A stretch of 64,000 nt of DNA from assembly GCA_947652115.1 (NCBI GenBank), contig OX393568.1:14987225-15051224 (forward strand), read 5' to 3'. The notes under the pieces were generated by a model that saw only the letters and a list, made by a program, of their open reading frames with translations, did no database searches and was not told the DNA's origin. Shown here piece after piece: positions 32,311 to 44,840 of the stretch (positions within the stretch are counted from its first letter, which is position 1; every line of letters begins with the position of its first letter). The DNA comes from Blastomussa wellsi. Lineage: Eukaryota; Cnidaria; Anthozoa; Scleractinia; Plerogyridae. Made by a program: the position numbers and the translations under genes.

Positions 32311-34370
32311 CCCCGAATAGAGTTACCAGAAGTGTGCGCATCTAGTGGCTGTGGAGTCTCAACTCCTCTTTTTATATTGTCAGAGAAGTTGCATTTTTGC
32401 TAGCTTATTATTCATTATTTACAGTGAAAGCTAGTTTCACCTGTGTTATCAAGGAGTCTCACCCCTGTCAGTAGAATCTCATAACTGCCATTCGTATTCG
32501 TCCCTCCCCTTCTCAGATCATTAGCAAGTCCTGGGCCAAAATAAATGAAGTAAGGGTTTTGACAATCTCCTACATATTCGTCAATAAAGAGGATCGAGCT
32601 GGGTGGAGACTGCAACCTTAATGTACACACACATGAAATTTTTCACTTCAGCAGTTCAAGCTTGCTTTAGATTCGAATTTGACAATTTTGTTTGTTGAAA
32701 GTGCGAAAAGCGGCTTGGAGTCGAAAGCCATCGCTTCTCAGACTCAATGGGAAAAAGGTACCCTGTGACAATTATGTGCACCCAATCAAGGAGTGAAAAA
32801 GAAAAAGAAAGATTGTAAATTCTACCAGGGCCGGCGGTGTGCTTACGATTAATTAGTTCCCATAGCAGCTTGGCTCTTCGATTTGGAGGGCGGCTAAAAT
32901 ATCCCAGTTGAGCAAAAGTATGCATTCAGCTGGAGGCAACAATCAAACTCGTCTCAAACGCTAAAAGTTTGACTTACAATCCCTCTTGAGTCCTACTTTG
33001 ACAATGAGAGGTTTTAGTTAGCGCAGAGTTCACAAGCGGCGCAACTTCCAGGAAACAACACCATCAACTGAAATACTACCATCGCACTGCAATGATGAGT
33101 TGTTCATTCTGCGTTTTCATCGATGCAGAGTTTCCTGACGGGCTGACCTGCACCGTGTTTTTTCGTCAGTCATACAGCTCATGCAACTAGTGCATGAACC
33201 ATTACCATCCTGGACTAGGTAATGATCTAAAGGAAATTCAACATCAGCCACATGGAGTGATTCATACTAGGAATTCAGCAAGCTTTTGGAAGATAAATGT
33301 CATGTCATAGCTCTAGCTTTCCAGGCCAACGTTTGTTTGAATAGGAAGAAGGTTGCTGCAGCTGTATGAAGTATTTTTGGTGGTATGCATTTTCAAAAGT
33401 ATTGAGATGAAGTTTTCGGCCATTTCACACTATTTGATGAGTTGACATAATGATCAGGTGTCTGCAAATGGACATTGAACAATTGTAAACTGTACAGTGA
33501 TAGGGACTGAGGTGCTTTTCAGGTAATTTTGAAGTTAAAATGAAGTCAGGCAGTCACTTAGACTATAGCATGCAAAATTGTTTTGTCCCCTAAAATGTTT
33601 TTTCCAAAGAACAAATTTTTTATTGGAATACACACATTTACAGTAGTAACTTCCATTACTTCCAATACTAACATTACTTCAATTTAATTGCAACTTGCAC
33701 TACTTACAATATTAATCATCTACACCACTTACAATACTAACACTTACACTACTCATATTTCTTACAATAAAATAGGCATACTTACACTACTAACAGCACT
33801 AATACTTACACAATACAACGTAATTAGATAGCTTGTGCTACTTCCAACTCATCATACTTACATTACATTAAAAAAGGATCAGTGTACTCCTGTCAGCACT
33901 TTAACTGAATTCTGACTTTGAATTGAAGAAAATTTACATGGTATGTATGTGCCTTGTTTCTTTTCCCTTCATTTTCGTTTTCAGTCACCAGCCAGCACTG
34001 TCATCAACCTATTTAATTTTCAATGGCATGGTATAAATTCATGCATTCCTCTAAAAGCAAAACACAGGAAAATGCTAACCCTCCCAGCAAAGTGACTTGT
34101 AAACAAAAGACCTATCCAAACATTTGCCTAAAATGCATTTACTTTCATTCTAATGCACAGCCCAACTTTTCACGTGAAATTATCATACCATGTACACAGT
34201 GCGACATCACGCTAATTTCCACAACTTGTTTGTTGACATTTGGACTTAAGGACAAAAGATGCACTGTTTCGTGTCTAATACAAACTCGATCAATAATAGC
34301 TGCTTCTTACTTGATCAAATTAGTGATAATATAATTTACTAAATGTGATTATGTCTCTAAAACTGGTCAG
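32311..34370. other. Remainder of the fossil Tnp2 intron
   Basis: No gene supported. An imperfect short-period repeat (units like CTTACACTACTAA) lies at 33640-33860. The stretch ends with an acceptor (CTGGTCAG) at 34370. Confidence 0.45.
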
Positions 34371-34906
34371 CGGTTTCCTCAGCTTCACAGCCAGGAAAGG
34401 ACGTAGCAAATGTAAAAAAGCATTCAGGTGGCTTTGGTGAAAACAGAATTAGGGTGGATTTGATAGGTGTGAAAAGAGAACAAATGCAGAACACCGAAAA
34501 GAGGCACAAGAAGCACTTGATCAAGAAACTATGAAAGATAAACAGTCTATTGAAAGTAAATACAGAACATGATTTACCGAGCTAATGCGCCTACTCTACT
34601 TTCACAGTTGTCGACCCTATGCACAATCTTTTTATGGGTAGTGCAAAGCACATCATGCAAAATGTCTGGCTTTACGGGGCTAAGCCGTTACTTTCAGAGG
34701 CACAATTAAAAAAGATTCAACAGAAGGCGACAAAATGCATTTTCCATCAAGTCTTGGCCGGTTGCCAAACAAAATTGCATTTAGTTTCGGAGGTTTCATG
34801 GCCGATCAGTGGAAGACCTGGTACGGAACAAAACGAGTAACACCCAACATGCACATGCACACTCACCTTTGTGAGTGTGTGCTGGACTTTGGTTCCGTGT
34901 ACACAT
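34371..34906 (+). pseudogene. Fossil Tnp2-type transposase, piece 3
   Basis: Coding resumes in the phase expected from piece 2, with GFLSFTARKGRSKCKK, then (after a shift) a region with RTNAEHRKEAQEALDQETM, an in-frame TGA near 34570, and VDPMHNLFMGSAKHIM, the conserved DPMHN block of Tnp2 proteins. A further shift near 34740 precedes FGGFMADQWKTWY and MHTHLCECVLDFG. It stops at the Gypsy element; CACAT (34902-34906) is the duplicated target. Confidence 0.75.
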
Positions 34907-35081
34907 TGTGGTGATTGCCAATAAATAAGGAGATTAACACGGATTAAACCTTTCGAACTGTTTTAATTCACTGCACAACGACTTTACAACACGCCATGCT
35001 TTCCGCTACCTGAGATTAAACTCGAACCTACATTACATCATGTATGCGGCACGAAATGTCTCAATAGCTCTAAACACTACA
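34907..35081 (-). repeat. 3' LTR of the Gypsy element
   Basis: 175 bases, TGTGGTGATTGCC to AAACACTACA. Differs from its partner by A/C and A/T at two sites. Confidence 0.95.
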
Positions 35082-35251
35082 TTCCCTTCCTTTGTCGCAA
35101 TTAATTGCAGTTAATTGAGTTCAAGAAAAATGTCTTTATAACGAACAACAACAATATCAAATACTCATAAACAATATGAGGGTTCAAACTGCAAACAGTT
35201 CTGAACAAAATCATGTTCAGTGAAAACTCTAAAAAGTTCAAACAATTCAGT

Positions 35252-37885
35252 TCATTTGTTCAGAACAAAGTCTTTAAATCTTCCAGGCAATTTCGTAGCA
35301 CGGGTTGGTCTGGTTCTTGTCTCTGCTGTACTTGAGGTTGTGCTAGACTCAGGCATTGCTGGAACTGGGCTTGGGAGGTTTGCTTCTCTGGAACTCTGTA
35401 CAGGAGGAGAAGACTCTGGCTCTCCAGGGGTGTTGTACGGTTTGACAAAAGAGCTGTTTCTCCTATACATGGTGCCATTGTCAGCTTTCAAGGTAAGTTC
35501 TTGTCCTTCCTTGGTCTGGACTGTGTATGGCTGAGGTTCAAACTTTGGAGCCAGCTTACCAAGTGATTTGGTGTTTTTAAGCAGAACCTTGTCACCAGGG
35601 ACTACTGGGTTGAAAGTTGCATTCCTTTGCTTGTCAACATAGAGCTTACTAGACAATTTGTGGTTCCAGTCTCGGTCTCTGATGCTTTCATCCAGCAGGC
35701 TCTTGTTGGGGCGTAATTCAGGCAGTTTTGTTTTCAACTCTCTTCCGAACATTAGAGATGCTGGGGTCATCCCAGTGGTAGAGTGAGGAGTTGTTCGGTA
35801 CGCCAACAGGAACTTGTTCAGCTCCTCTTTCCACCTCTTTCCTTCTACTTGGGCTATCTTGAGCACTTTAAGCAAGGTTCGGTTTTGTCGTTCAACCTCA
35901 CCATTGGCTTGGGGCCAAAGCGGAGGAGATTTTCGATGCTCAATGCCATTCTTAGATAGGAACTCTTCGAATTCTTCTGATACAAACTGGGCTGCATTGT
36001 CAGACTTGAGGGTAAATGGACAGCCGTAACGTACAAAGATCGGTGTTAGTGCTTCTATCATCTTCTGTGATGTGGTTGACCGCATAATTACCACTTCAAA
36101 GAAGCGGCTGTAGTAGTCTACTACTACCAGTAAACTCTCTCCAGAAGGAAGTGGACCCAACACATCAATAGCTACATCTTGCCAGGGTCCTGTTGGTGGT
36201 TCTACTCTCTGCATTGGTTCAGGTGCACAGAATCCACTCACTACTTGACATCCATGACAGCTTTTACAGATTCGCTCAGCATCAGTGTCCATTTTAGGCC
36301 ACCACACTTTTGTTCTGAGTCGGCTCTTCATCTTGACTATACCTTGATGACCTTCATGGGCTAAATGTAAGACTTGTTTTCTCAGGCTCTGGGGTATGAC
36401 AATTCTTGTACCACGCAACACCAGTTTTCCAAGCACACACAGTTCATTCTTCACACACAGGAAATGGGGCATTTTGCACTGAGACCAGTCTCCACTCTGA
36501 ATGTAATGTCTTACGCTGGTCAGTTCAGGGTCTTCTTCTGATGCACGTTCTACTTCTTTCGCTGTTAACACCACAGGCGTGCTCTCTTCTGCAATCATTT
36601 TCACTGCATCTGTTTCCTCTCCACTTCTGTCCTTTTGGTCCAGGGAGTTAAGTCTTGACAGGGCGTCTGCAATGTTGGTTTTTCCAGGGCGATACACAAC
36701 TTGGAAGTTGTAGCTTTGCAGGCGGAGCACCCATCGTTCGATTCTCGCTGATGGCTTGGATGTATTCTTGTAAATACATTCCAGAGGTTTATGGTCAGTC
36801 TCAAGTTCAAAGTCACGACCGTAAACATACAGATTAAATCTTTCGCAGGCCCACACTAAGGCAAGTGCCTCCTTCTTGGTTTGAGAATATCGCCTTTCGA
36901 CGTCGGTTAGGTTCCTAGACGCATAAGAAATCACTCTCCAGACTCCATCTTGGAATTGTGTTAGGACTGCTCCGATGCCAGTAGGACCTGCATCTGCGAC
37001 AATACGGGTTTTGCAATCATTCTTGAAGTATGCCAGTGTTTCTGCTCGTGTCAAGAGATACTTGAGCTTCTCAAAAGACTGTTGTTGAGCTTCTTCCCAT
37101 ACGAATGGCTCGTCTTTTCTAGTCAGCTGTCTGATAGGCTCAGCTTCCTGTGCAAAATTTGGCAGGAATTTAGCACAGTACTGTACAAGGCCTAGGAAAG
37201 ACCTGACTTCAGACACATTCTTTGGAGGTTTCGCATTCTGAACTGCTGCTACCTTTTCTTCACTGGGTGCAACTCCATTCTTGCTCAGGCCATGTCCAAA
37301 AAAGGTCAACTTGGGAAGTCTGAACTGGCACTTGTTCGGATTCAGGGTTAGTCCACACTGTCTGAGGCGATCCAGAACAGCCAGCAAATTCTTGTCATGC
37401 TGCTCAATTCCACATCCATGTACAATCACATCATCTGCAATATTTGCGACACCTTCACAACCTTGCAGAACATCACTCACAATCTTCTGATATTTTTCTG
37501 GGGCTGACGTAATGCCGAACATTAGTCTCTTGTATCTGTGAAGGCCTCTGTGTGTCACGAATGTAGTAATTTGACGGGACTCTTCATCAAGCTCAATTTG
37601 GTGGAATCCCCAGCGCAGGTCTAGTTTGCTGAATACAGTTGAACCATTAAGGTCATGGAGAACTTCTTCTATGGTAGGAATAGGATGCCTCTCTCTTTCG
37701 ATGGCCCCATTTGCTCTTCTCATGTCAACACAAATACGGATATCACCATCTGGTTTTGGCACGACGACAAGAGGTGATGTCCACTCTGTAGGACCACATG
37801 GTACTTCCTCTATGATGTCTTCTTGCAACAACTCATCCAATTTCTTGTCTACTTTGTCTCTAAGACCAAAGGGTAGTCGTCTCAC
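35252..37885 (-). pseudogene. Gypsy pol: reverse transcriptase, RNase H, integrase
   Basis: About 880 codons. Reverse transcriptase shows FSKLDLRWGFHQIEL and a catalytic IADD box (about 37430) instead of the usual YVDD/YADD. RNase H follows (TRIVADAGPTGIGAVL, then LETDHKPLE). Integrase has an HHCC zinc finger (HEGHQG...CKSCHGC) and DDE core residues in DVLGPLPSG, KSDNAAQF and NGEVERQNR. The frame is open to LPGRFKDFVLNK, but it is joined to gag-protease by a one-base difference in CCAAGTG near 37886, where family members normally run on in one frame. So this copy is probably defective. Confidence 0.9.
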
Positions 37886-37886
37886 T

Positions 37887-39301
37887 TGGCTGGGCCACAG
37901 GCTTGACATTCTTGTTAATGTGCAACTTGAGTTGGAAGTCTTTAAGCTTTCCAACGCCTTGAAATATGTCAGCAAAGTCCTTTAACACATCACCAGCATC
38001 ACCTTCGCTGGTGATGGTACATGCCAGTGGGGTACTCGGAGGTCCAACTCTCAATACATTCAGCTTCTCTGCGGTGTATTTTCCAAGCAAAGTTTTTCCA
38101 GGACTTTTAACAACAGTGAATTCGTCCAAACAACTTTTTGCAGAATCTTCACAGTAAATTTCAGCTTCAAATGTTCCCAGTACTTCAATTGGTTCAGTTT
38201 GACCATAGGCAAATAGCTTCTTGCTGCATTTCTGGGATGTACACTTCACTCCGTGTTGCTTCAAACTTTCCCACATAGCTTTGTCCACAAGGTTGCATGA
38301 TGCTCCAGAGTCAATAAGTACATCCTTTAACTCTACACCTCCCACTTTCAAATGTATGATGCCACTTGTCTTGTTTCCGTCATTCACGGCAAAGGCATAA
38401 GCATCTCTTTGATCTGAGCCTTCTTCCACTTGATATGCACCATTCACATTTGGATTAGGTCGGCCACTTGGAGGGCGTTTAGGATTCTTTGTCTTGCAAC
38501 AAACAGCCAGATGACCAGTGAATCCACACTTTTTACATGTTTTGTTCAGGGCAGGGCAACTGTGGGCAAAATGACCGGTTTCATTGCATCTGTAGCACTT
38601 CTGATGCTCTCCTGGCCTTACATCTTTCTTATCTGGTTTCTTCTTCTTTTTCATCCTGTTTTTTCGCCACTTGGGGTTGACAGGTCGCACTGCATTCACT
38701 TGATCATCTTTACTTGAAATCTCCAATGACTGCATTTGAAGGATGACAGATTCATGAACTCGTGCAACATCTTGAAGGACAGCAAGGGTTCCGTCCTGGG
38801 CTTTCTCCAAAAACTTCTTTCGGAGTTCCGGATAGCCTCGTCCACTTTGTCAAACTCACACGAAACAGCTTTTTGTCGAAGGCGGCACACAAATTGATCG
38901 ATAGTTTTGCTCTGGAGTTGCGCCATTTGTCGGAATCCGTGTCTCTCGAAAGGTACGTTCACTTTTGGCGTAAAATAGTTGTCAAGGATGGCTACACAAT
39001 TGTCGAAGTTGTTCTGAGCTTCGTCTTCTGGTGCAAGCGTGTAGAAAATTTCTTGTAGTTCCATCCCACCTGAGTGTAGAAATAGAGCAACTTTTTGCGC
39101 TTGATTCGTAATACCTTTCGATGCCACATACAAATGAAAAGCACGTTTCCAGCGCTTCCATCGAACGGAAAGAGTAGTCGGTTCTCCCTTGGGGTCGAAG
39201 CAAGGTAAACCACGAACTTCAAGAGTCTTTGGTTCGACGGTCGAGCTCGGCGCTGGTTGTGGCGGCGTGTCGCTGGTTTCACTTCTCTCGGTGTTAGGCA
39301 T
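37887..39301 (-). pseudogene. Gypsy gag and protease, broken by a deletion-type frameshift
   Basis: Gag N-terminal half starts MPNTERSETSDTPPQ at 39301 and runs to about 38830 where the frame shifts; the rest continues from about 38840 down. Two CCHC zinc knuckles are seen (CYRCNETGHFAHSC and CKKCGFTGHLAVCC, about 38490-38600), then an aspartic protease active site VLIDSGASCNLV (about 38290-38330). The shift at about 38830 appears to have lost several codons besides the frame. Confidence 0.85.
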
Positions 39302-39353
39302 GTCGCGAAATTCAACTTAAGTATCCACAAGAACCTTTATCCTCGTCGCCAAA

Positions 39354-39528
39354 TGTGGTGATTGCCAATAAATAAGGAGATTAACACGGATTAAACCTTT
39401 CGAACTGTTTTAATTCACTGCACAACGACTTTACAACACGCCATGCTTTCCGCTACCTGAGATTCAACTCGAACCTACATTACATCATGTATGCGGCACG
39501 AAATGTCTCAATTGCTCTAAACACTACA
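39354..39528 (-). repeat. 5' LTR of the Gypsy element
   Basis: 175 bases; followed on the minus strand by TTTGGCGACGAGGATAAAGG, the expected primer-binding position. The right flank carries the second CACAT (39529-39533). Confidence 0.95.
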
Positions 39529-39759
39529 CACATTCTGACTGTTCTCTTTCGAAAGGTAAAATGGCATTATGGGAGGTTTTCAAACAAATAATCGCTTGAT
39601 TGAACTGCAACTGAATCAATCTGTTCGAGTCCCTTTTTCAAACCGCTGGTCAGACAGGAAAACTTGGTGAAATTGAAGTTGAACCCATACAGTCATTCCG
39701 TGCACTTGCTTCGCTGTGCAAAGGACCCATGTGTGGAATGAAGTTTTCACTCTATCGAT
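39529..39759 (+). pseudogene. Fossil Tnp2-type transposase, piece 4
   Basis: After the CACAT duplication the frame continues with LFSFER and GIMGGFQTNNRLIELQL, the segment after the DPMHN block in Tnp2 relatives. Two in-frame stops (TGA at the usual Trp of the WLFSFERY block, TAA at its Tyr) and a frameshift near 39655 are present. It then reads EPIQSFRALASLCKGP up to GAT (39757-39759), the CACTA-2 target. Confidence 0.75.
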
Positions 39760-40410
39760 CACAGGAAAAAAAATTCAAAAACCCAGCAATGGTTTTTTAA
39801 GTGGGAAATAGTAATTTAACCATTGTTAAAAACCATGCATGGGAAAGGTGAATAATTACCATTAATGGGTTCTTTTTTTCAAACCCATTAATGGTATTCC
39901 AAAAACCCAGAAATGGTGTTTAAGATGGGAAATGGTAATTTAACCATTTTTAAAAACCATCCAAGGGAAATTGTGAATAACTATTAATGTTTTCCGTCCA
40001 TAAACCATCAATGGAATTTTTTTAAATCCCAACAGGTTTTTGAATGGGAAAAGCTGTTTAACCACTCTCAAAAACCATTCATGGGAAAAGTTGAAGAATT
40101 ACCAATGTTTCTGTCTTAAAACCCATTAATGTTTTTTTTAGAAACCCAAACATGTTCAAAATGGGAAATATAGTTTAAACATGGCTCTCAAAAATCATTC
40201 ATGGGAAATAATGATAAATTACCAATGATGTTTTCTGTCATTATAACCATTAATGGTATTCTTTTTAAACCCAAATATGTTTAAAATGGAAAATAGTATA
40301 TTTAACCACTATTAAAAACCATTCATGGGAAAGGAGTTTATTGCCATTATGTTTTCTGACCTCAATAATCATCCATGGGAAAAGGTGAAAAATTAGCTAT
40401 TTCCCATTGA
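39760..40410 (+). repeat. CACTA-2 left subterminal repeat array
   Basis: Repeats with period about 60 built from AACCCATTAATGG, AAATGGGAAATAGT and AAAACCATTCATGGGAAA in both orientations. The right end (50150-50520) has the same motifs. They do not resemble those of CACTA-1. Confidence 0.85.
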
Positions 40411-41494
40411 ACAATAATGTGCAGTACGTATGCTAACACTGTTTATGTTGTTATTGAATCTATGTACATGTGACCAAGAGGATGCCACTTCAAGAACACT
40501 TACTCATAAGAAGCCTACAAAAATGTGTTCTTTATTCTGGGAATCAAATTAGCATACTGTTAAAGCTAAGATACAAGTTTGAGTTGCATACAATTGAGCA
40601 ATAAATATCAACTTCATTGTTTACTAACCAAGACCCGCAGTTGTTACGGATGCAATAACTAATACAAATTTTGAACTTTTTGTTAGTGTAAGCTAACCTA
40701 CCCTATTCTGAAGTACAATATACTCACTGAATTCAGTATCAGTTGTTATTATATGGTAGGCTCCGCAAGCGGGCAAGATAGGCCCATCTTGCCCGTTTTG
40801 TTCCCGCAAAAAAGATTGCATGGAGCGGACTAATTATTACATTCTTTGGCCATATAATAAATCCTTTTAGTTTATTGACCAAGGTTGTTCGGTCAATATG
40901 GCTGGATATTGGCCTCGTTCTTTTTTTGCCTTTTGACAAAGTCGAGGTCCATAAAAACGCAAAAAAAGAACTTGGCCAATATCCAGCCATCTTGACCGAA
41001 CAACCTTGGTCAATAACGCATATATATGGGCACAAAATTAATGGAATTGGATTGCTTCAGTGGTTAGAGGAGTTTGTGCTAAGAGTCAAGAGCTATTGTT
41101 CGAGTAAAAATATTTATTTGTAAACTTCAGTTTTGGATGAAACTGACTGAATGAAAGGGATTTACAAACAACAACAACACTCAGATCTGAGAACAAAGTC
41201 TCAAATTGCAATAACAAGAACAAAAACCTTTGGGGGCTGCTAACAATACCCCTTTGCAGGGAACTTATTACTTCACTGCCAAAGCAAACATCCTAGGCAG
41301 AGTTTCTTCATCTAAAATGGCTTTAGCAAAATTATATCATCACGTACAATTGAAACGTCATGATTTAACTCCTTAGTCAACTTTACATAACCAGCCTTAA
41401 TAAGGCCATCAGCAACTGGCCTTAGATACTCCTCTTTAGAAAGGGAATGTTTCAGTTTCAGTTTTAAAGGCTTTAATGCTGATGCCAGCTGAGA
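40411..41494. other. CACTA-2 spacer with a foldback
   Basis: No gene. Contains the foldback at 40740-41016; the remainder is AT-rich without recognised features. Confidence 0.45.
40872..41016. repeat. Foldback with about 58-base arms
   Basis: Arms TTATTGACCAAGGTTGTTCG and its complement at 40997-41016 pair over nearly the whole length, with a loop of about 30 bases. A second small hairpin (GGGCAAGAT/ATCTTGCCC) lies just left at 40773-40797. Confidence 0.8.
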
Positions 41495-44087
41495 TCACGA
41501 TATTTCTTTGACATTAATTGCATTGAAGGCCACGCAAATAATGATTTCTGCAGCCTGTCTGCTCATGGAGTCAACAGCATTTGACGTACGAACTAAAAAA
41601 GAAGGAATACCACACTTATTTTATAGGAAATGCAAACTAAGTTGTACACATGAAAATTTGGGTTTGTCATGTAAGTTGATAAAGCAAACTGCCCACTGTA
41701 AAGTGATTTAAAAACTGACATTTTGAGCACTAGCCCTCTGTCAAGGCTGAAACAAACTGATGTTTAAAAAAAACACGCTTTGGTGTAAAAACGTTTATTT
41801 GCAATGAAATTCTAATTCAAAGCCATGCACATACACTTTATGAGTTCTAAGCTCTTTCAATTCGTGTTACGTGGGTAAATAAATCAAACAAAATTGATGG
41901 GGAGCGAGGTAGCCTAAACAACTGTAGATAATATCATCGCTACTGATTTCTGTTTATTCACGGTGGTTTGCACTGCAGTGGCTGCAGAATCAAAAATAGC
42001 AATACCCTTCACTTACCTTTGCATTTGGGAGCTCCTGATTCTGTAACTACAAGTAACTTCTTGCTTGTTGGATGATTAACAGCATTAGACTTTCTCTTTG
42101 GATCCTTTTTTTTGGATGGGCAAACTGCAACAAAGAAACATTGAGACGTCTTTAACATAATTTACAAGGAAATAGGGAAATGCTCAAATCTGGGCCATAT
42201 TATTACGAATACCGATATCCATCATTTACCTTGTTGTTCACAGTTGCGTTGATCTTCACTACTTTCAGATTCTGTCATTGACTCCATGTTGCTCATTGTG
42301 TGATCATTATCTTCTGATTTGCCAGCTGTAAAGTCAAAGTTCTACATTTCATTATTTTAGAAGCAATTATGCATAAAGCTACAGACTTTACCTCAATGTG
42401 TACCCTAGCTATAAGTTTTTGAAGTGACCAAAAAAATTATAACACCAAGATGTTTCCAAGAGTGGACAGCACTTTCTAATTTCATAATTTTTTTTTATAG
42501 AACTAAGAAAAATAAAACTCCTTGGATCTTCTCCTTGTCAAAAGCACTTCAACAAGAATCCCTGATAATTAACATGATCCCATCATAGACATGGAAGCTG
42601 ACTTATTATAATGAAATTAAAAACAATAGATCATTGCTTCTTCAAATTCAAACAAACTGTCAATTACCTTGTTGTTTGGAGTCATTAACATTATCATGTT
42701 TTTTCTGTCGTGCATCTCCCTTCAAGAAAAGAAAAACAAACAATGATAAGATGTATTGACATACTGTAATTAAAATTAAAGTACATGTACAATGGTCAAG
42801 AAATATGATACCAAACTGCCTTGCTTGTTGAGCTGCAGAGAAAAGGGGGAAAAGTGGTAAAAGTGCCAAGTCATTATGGTGTACCTTTGTGTAGTCATGA
42901 CCTTTTTTTATTTGTCTACGTCTTTCGTTCAGAGTGTCGAGTATGTGTTTTCGTATTCCCTCTTTTGTAAAACCACAAGGCTGATATGTGCAGGTTCCTG
43001 CCAGCTCTTCAACTAACTCATCCAGCTCTTTTAAGGCTTCCACATTTTTTCGGAAAACAGGAATGTCGTTTCCTGGCCACCTCATTACAGCTCTTTCCTG
43101 TACAGTACGTCTTCTGTAAAACATGAAAACAAGCCGTCAGTATGGTATGCCAAAAGTTACAGTGATATTTTAACTTTATACTATTAAACTTGTATTCTGC
43201 AAACGCTTGTGACTGATAGACAATACACACTTCCCCCGTTACAGACAAATCAAACATCACTGGGTGACTCTTTTTGTTTACTGAATTTTACTTTCCTGTA
43301 AGTATACATTTTGCACAAGTATCTAATTAATGTGCATATCTGTCCACTTTTTGGTTGCTGAACAAAAAACCCTAGCTACATGATAAAGCCAACAAAATAA
43401 TTCAAAACGGGTACAAGAATACACGCCAAACACAAAGAGCACTGCAGTGAGAGGGAAAAAACGGCGAAAGCAATAATTCCAAACTCGTAGTCGTACCAGA
43501 GAAACCAGAAATTAAATCATACAAATTACTTAGCTTACTTAGCCTTGTAAATCTTGGAATCCAATGGCGGCATATTTTTTATAGCCTTTCTCGATGGCTT
43601 GACACTACTATCACAAGACATTGACTTGACACTGCCTGAACTCGAAGATGAATTCGATGTTAATATAACTGTGCTTCCATGGGCATCAAAATGTGCATTG
43701 TGTTCCTTAACCAAACGTTGAAACTCCATCTGGGAGCCAATATCTTCAAGTCCGCATGATACAAACTGCTGAATTGATGCATTCATGGCGAAAAATTTCA
43801 GCAACGATCCCTTCATTTTCTGCTCTAAAAAATAAACGAAAAAAAAAATACTTGCAAACACCATTCAGTTAGCCTAAAACAACTTTGAATTATTAGAAAA
43901 GCGACAAAATAATTGCGCGCCATTTTGAATTGCGACTGTCATCTTTCGACATATAAACGTTTTACATGTAAATAAGCTCACCTTTGAATTTTATTCCAAC
44001 TTCCTCTGAGAAGTGGCTTTTCATAAACTCGGACACTTCATCTACATCCCAGCTCTCCATCTGCTTAGCTTCTGTGGAGTCAACCAT
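41495..44087 (-). CDS. CACTA-2 accessory protein with N-terminal SAM domain (seven exons, 324 aa)
   Basis: Exons 43982-44087, 43539-43824, 42885-43113, 42668-42719, 42230-42325, 42017-42124 and 41495-41592 have GT-AG borders and sum to 975 bases in one frame. Residues about 12-75 fit a SAM domain: SWDVDEVSEFMKSHF, EQKMKGSLLKFF, LEDIGSQMEFQRLVKEH. SAM domains make protein-protein polymers or bind RNA/DNA. A Ser-rich linker follows, then a conserved-looking block (RWPGNDIPVF to GIRKHILDTLNERRRQIKKG), then short charged exons, basic KKKDPKRK, and a helical end (SMSRQAAEIIICVAFNAI). It takes the same place and orientation as the CACTA-1 accessory gene but is not obviously homologous. Role in end binding is inferred from position. 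Confidence 0.8.
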
Positions 44088-44840
44088 CGTTTTCCTTCGC
44101 TAAAGAGTAAAATCCTTAGCGTAGTGGCGTAGACTTCCTCAGGAAATTGGCGCGAAAGTCGAACGTGTGCAATCGGGATTGCAATGCAACATGGGAAGTT
44201 ATGAAGGTAGGTACTTCATGTATTTTTTTATTATAGTGTAGCTCCTAGCGACCAAAAAGTTCGCGGGCTCCAAGGAAAGGGCTGAAAGGGGAACAAATAT
44301 CATTTACGTCTCACACGGCGCCGGAGTTGAACATGGCAAGAAATGTCAGAAATGAGACTTGAAGCTTTAATAATTCTGTTTTGTTCATTGGTGGTTATTT
44401 TAATCCGTCCAAATGTAGTTTCTTTGCTTTTTGAGACTCAGAACGATTCGGCAAAAACGCTCTCTGTTTTCGGATGCAAGGAGATAGATTCTTCTATCTC
44501 ACGAGGAAGTCACGAGCATTTTGATAACAGGTGAGGCGCCCAGGGTAAGGGGATTGTGAATGAAATAGCAGACTATAATTGACATCTCTTACAGGAATTG
44601 ATAGTTGACTTATTTATGACACTTGAATTCGGGAATCAGTTTTGCTAAATTTGGTTTTCCGAGGTTTTCTGTAAAACGTAAACTGACTACCCGCGAAAAA
44701 AGCGGATTGCATCATTCCGCAAAAAAACCGCACTCCGCTAAAATCTTCTCCATTTAATTTTACCAGTGACTTGAAATTCAAGTAACATTTTTTCACCAGA
44801 GTTGACCTATGTGTTTTCTTTTTAAAGAAATCATATTCAT
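44088..44840. promoter_or_regulatory. Shared intergenic region of the CACTA-2 gene pair
   Basis: 753 bases between divergent starts. It includes a short plus-strand frame (44343-44534) with a hydrophobic N-terminus (LIILFCSLVVILI) ending at a donor-like CAGGTGAGG; it could be an alternative 5' exon, but I cannot connect it in phase. Confidence 0.45.

Larger units (their letters stand above)
34907..39528 (-). mobile_element. Gypsy-type LTR retrotransposon (Mag/K02A2.6-like), frameshifted
   Basis: Two 175-base LTRs (34907-35081, 39354-39528) start TG and end CA, differ at two positions, and are flanked by CACAT on both sides. Minus-strand order: 5' LTR, gag with zinc knuckles and protease, then reverse transcriptase, RNase H and integrase. 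A polypurine tract (AAAGGAAGGGAA) abuts the 3' LTR. It is inserted within the coding sequence of the fossil Tnp2 gene. The near-identical LTRs mean a recent insertion, yet gag and pol each carry a frame break. Confidence 0.93.

Noticed and set aside
35220..39058. Plus-strand open frames opposite the Gypsy genes
   Set aside because: They are antisense shadows of gag-pol codons.
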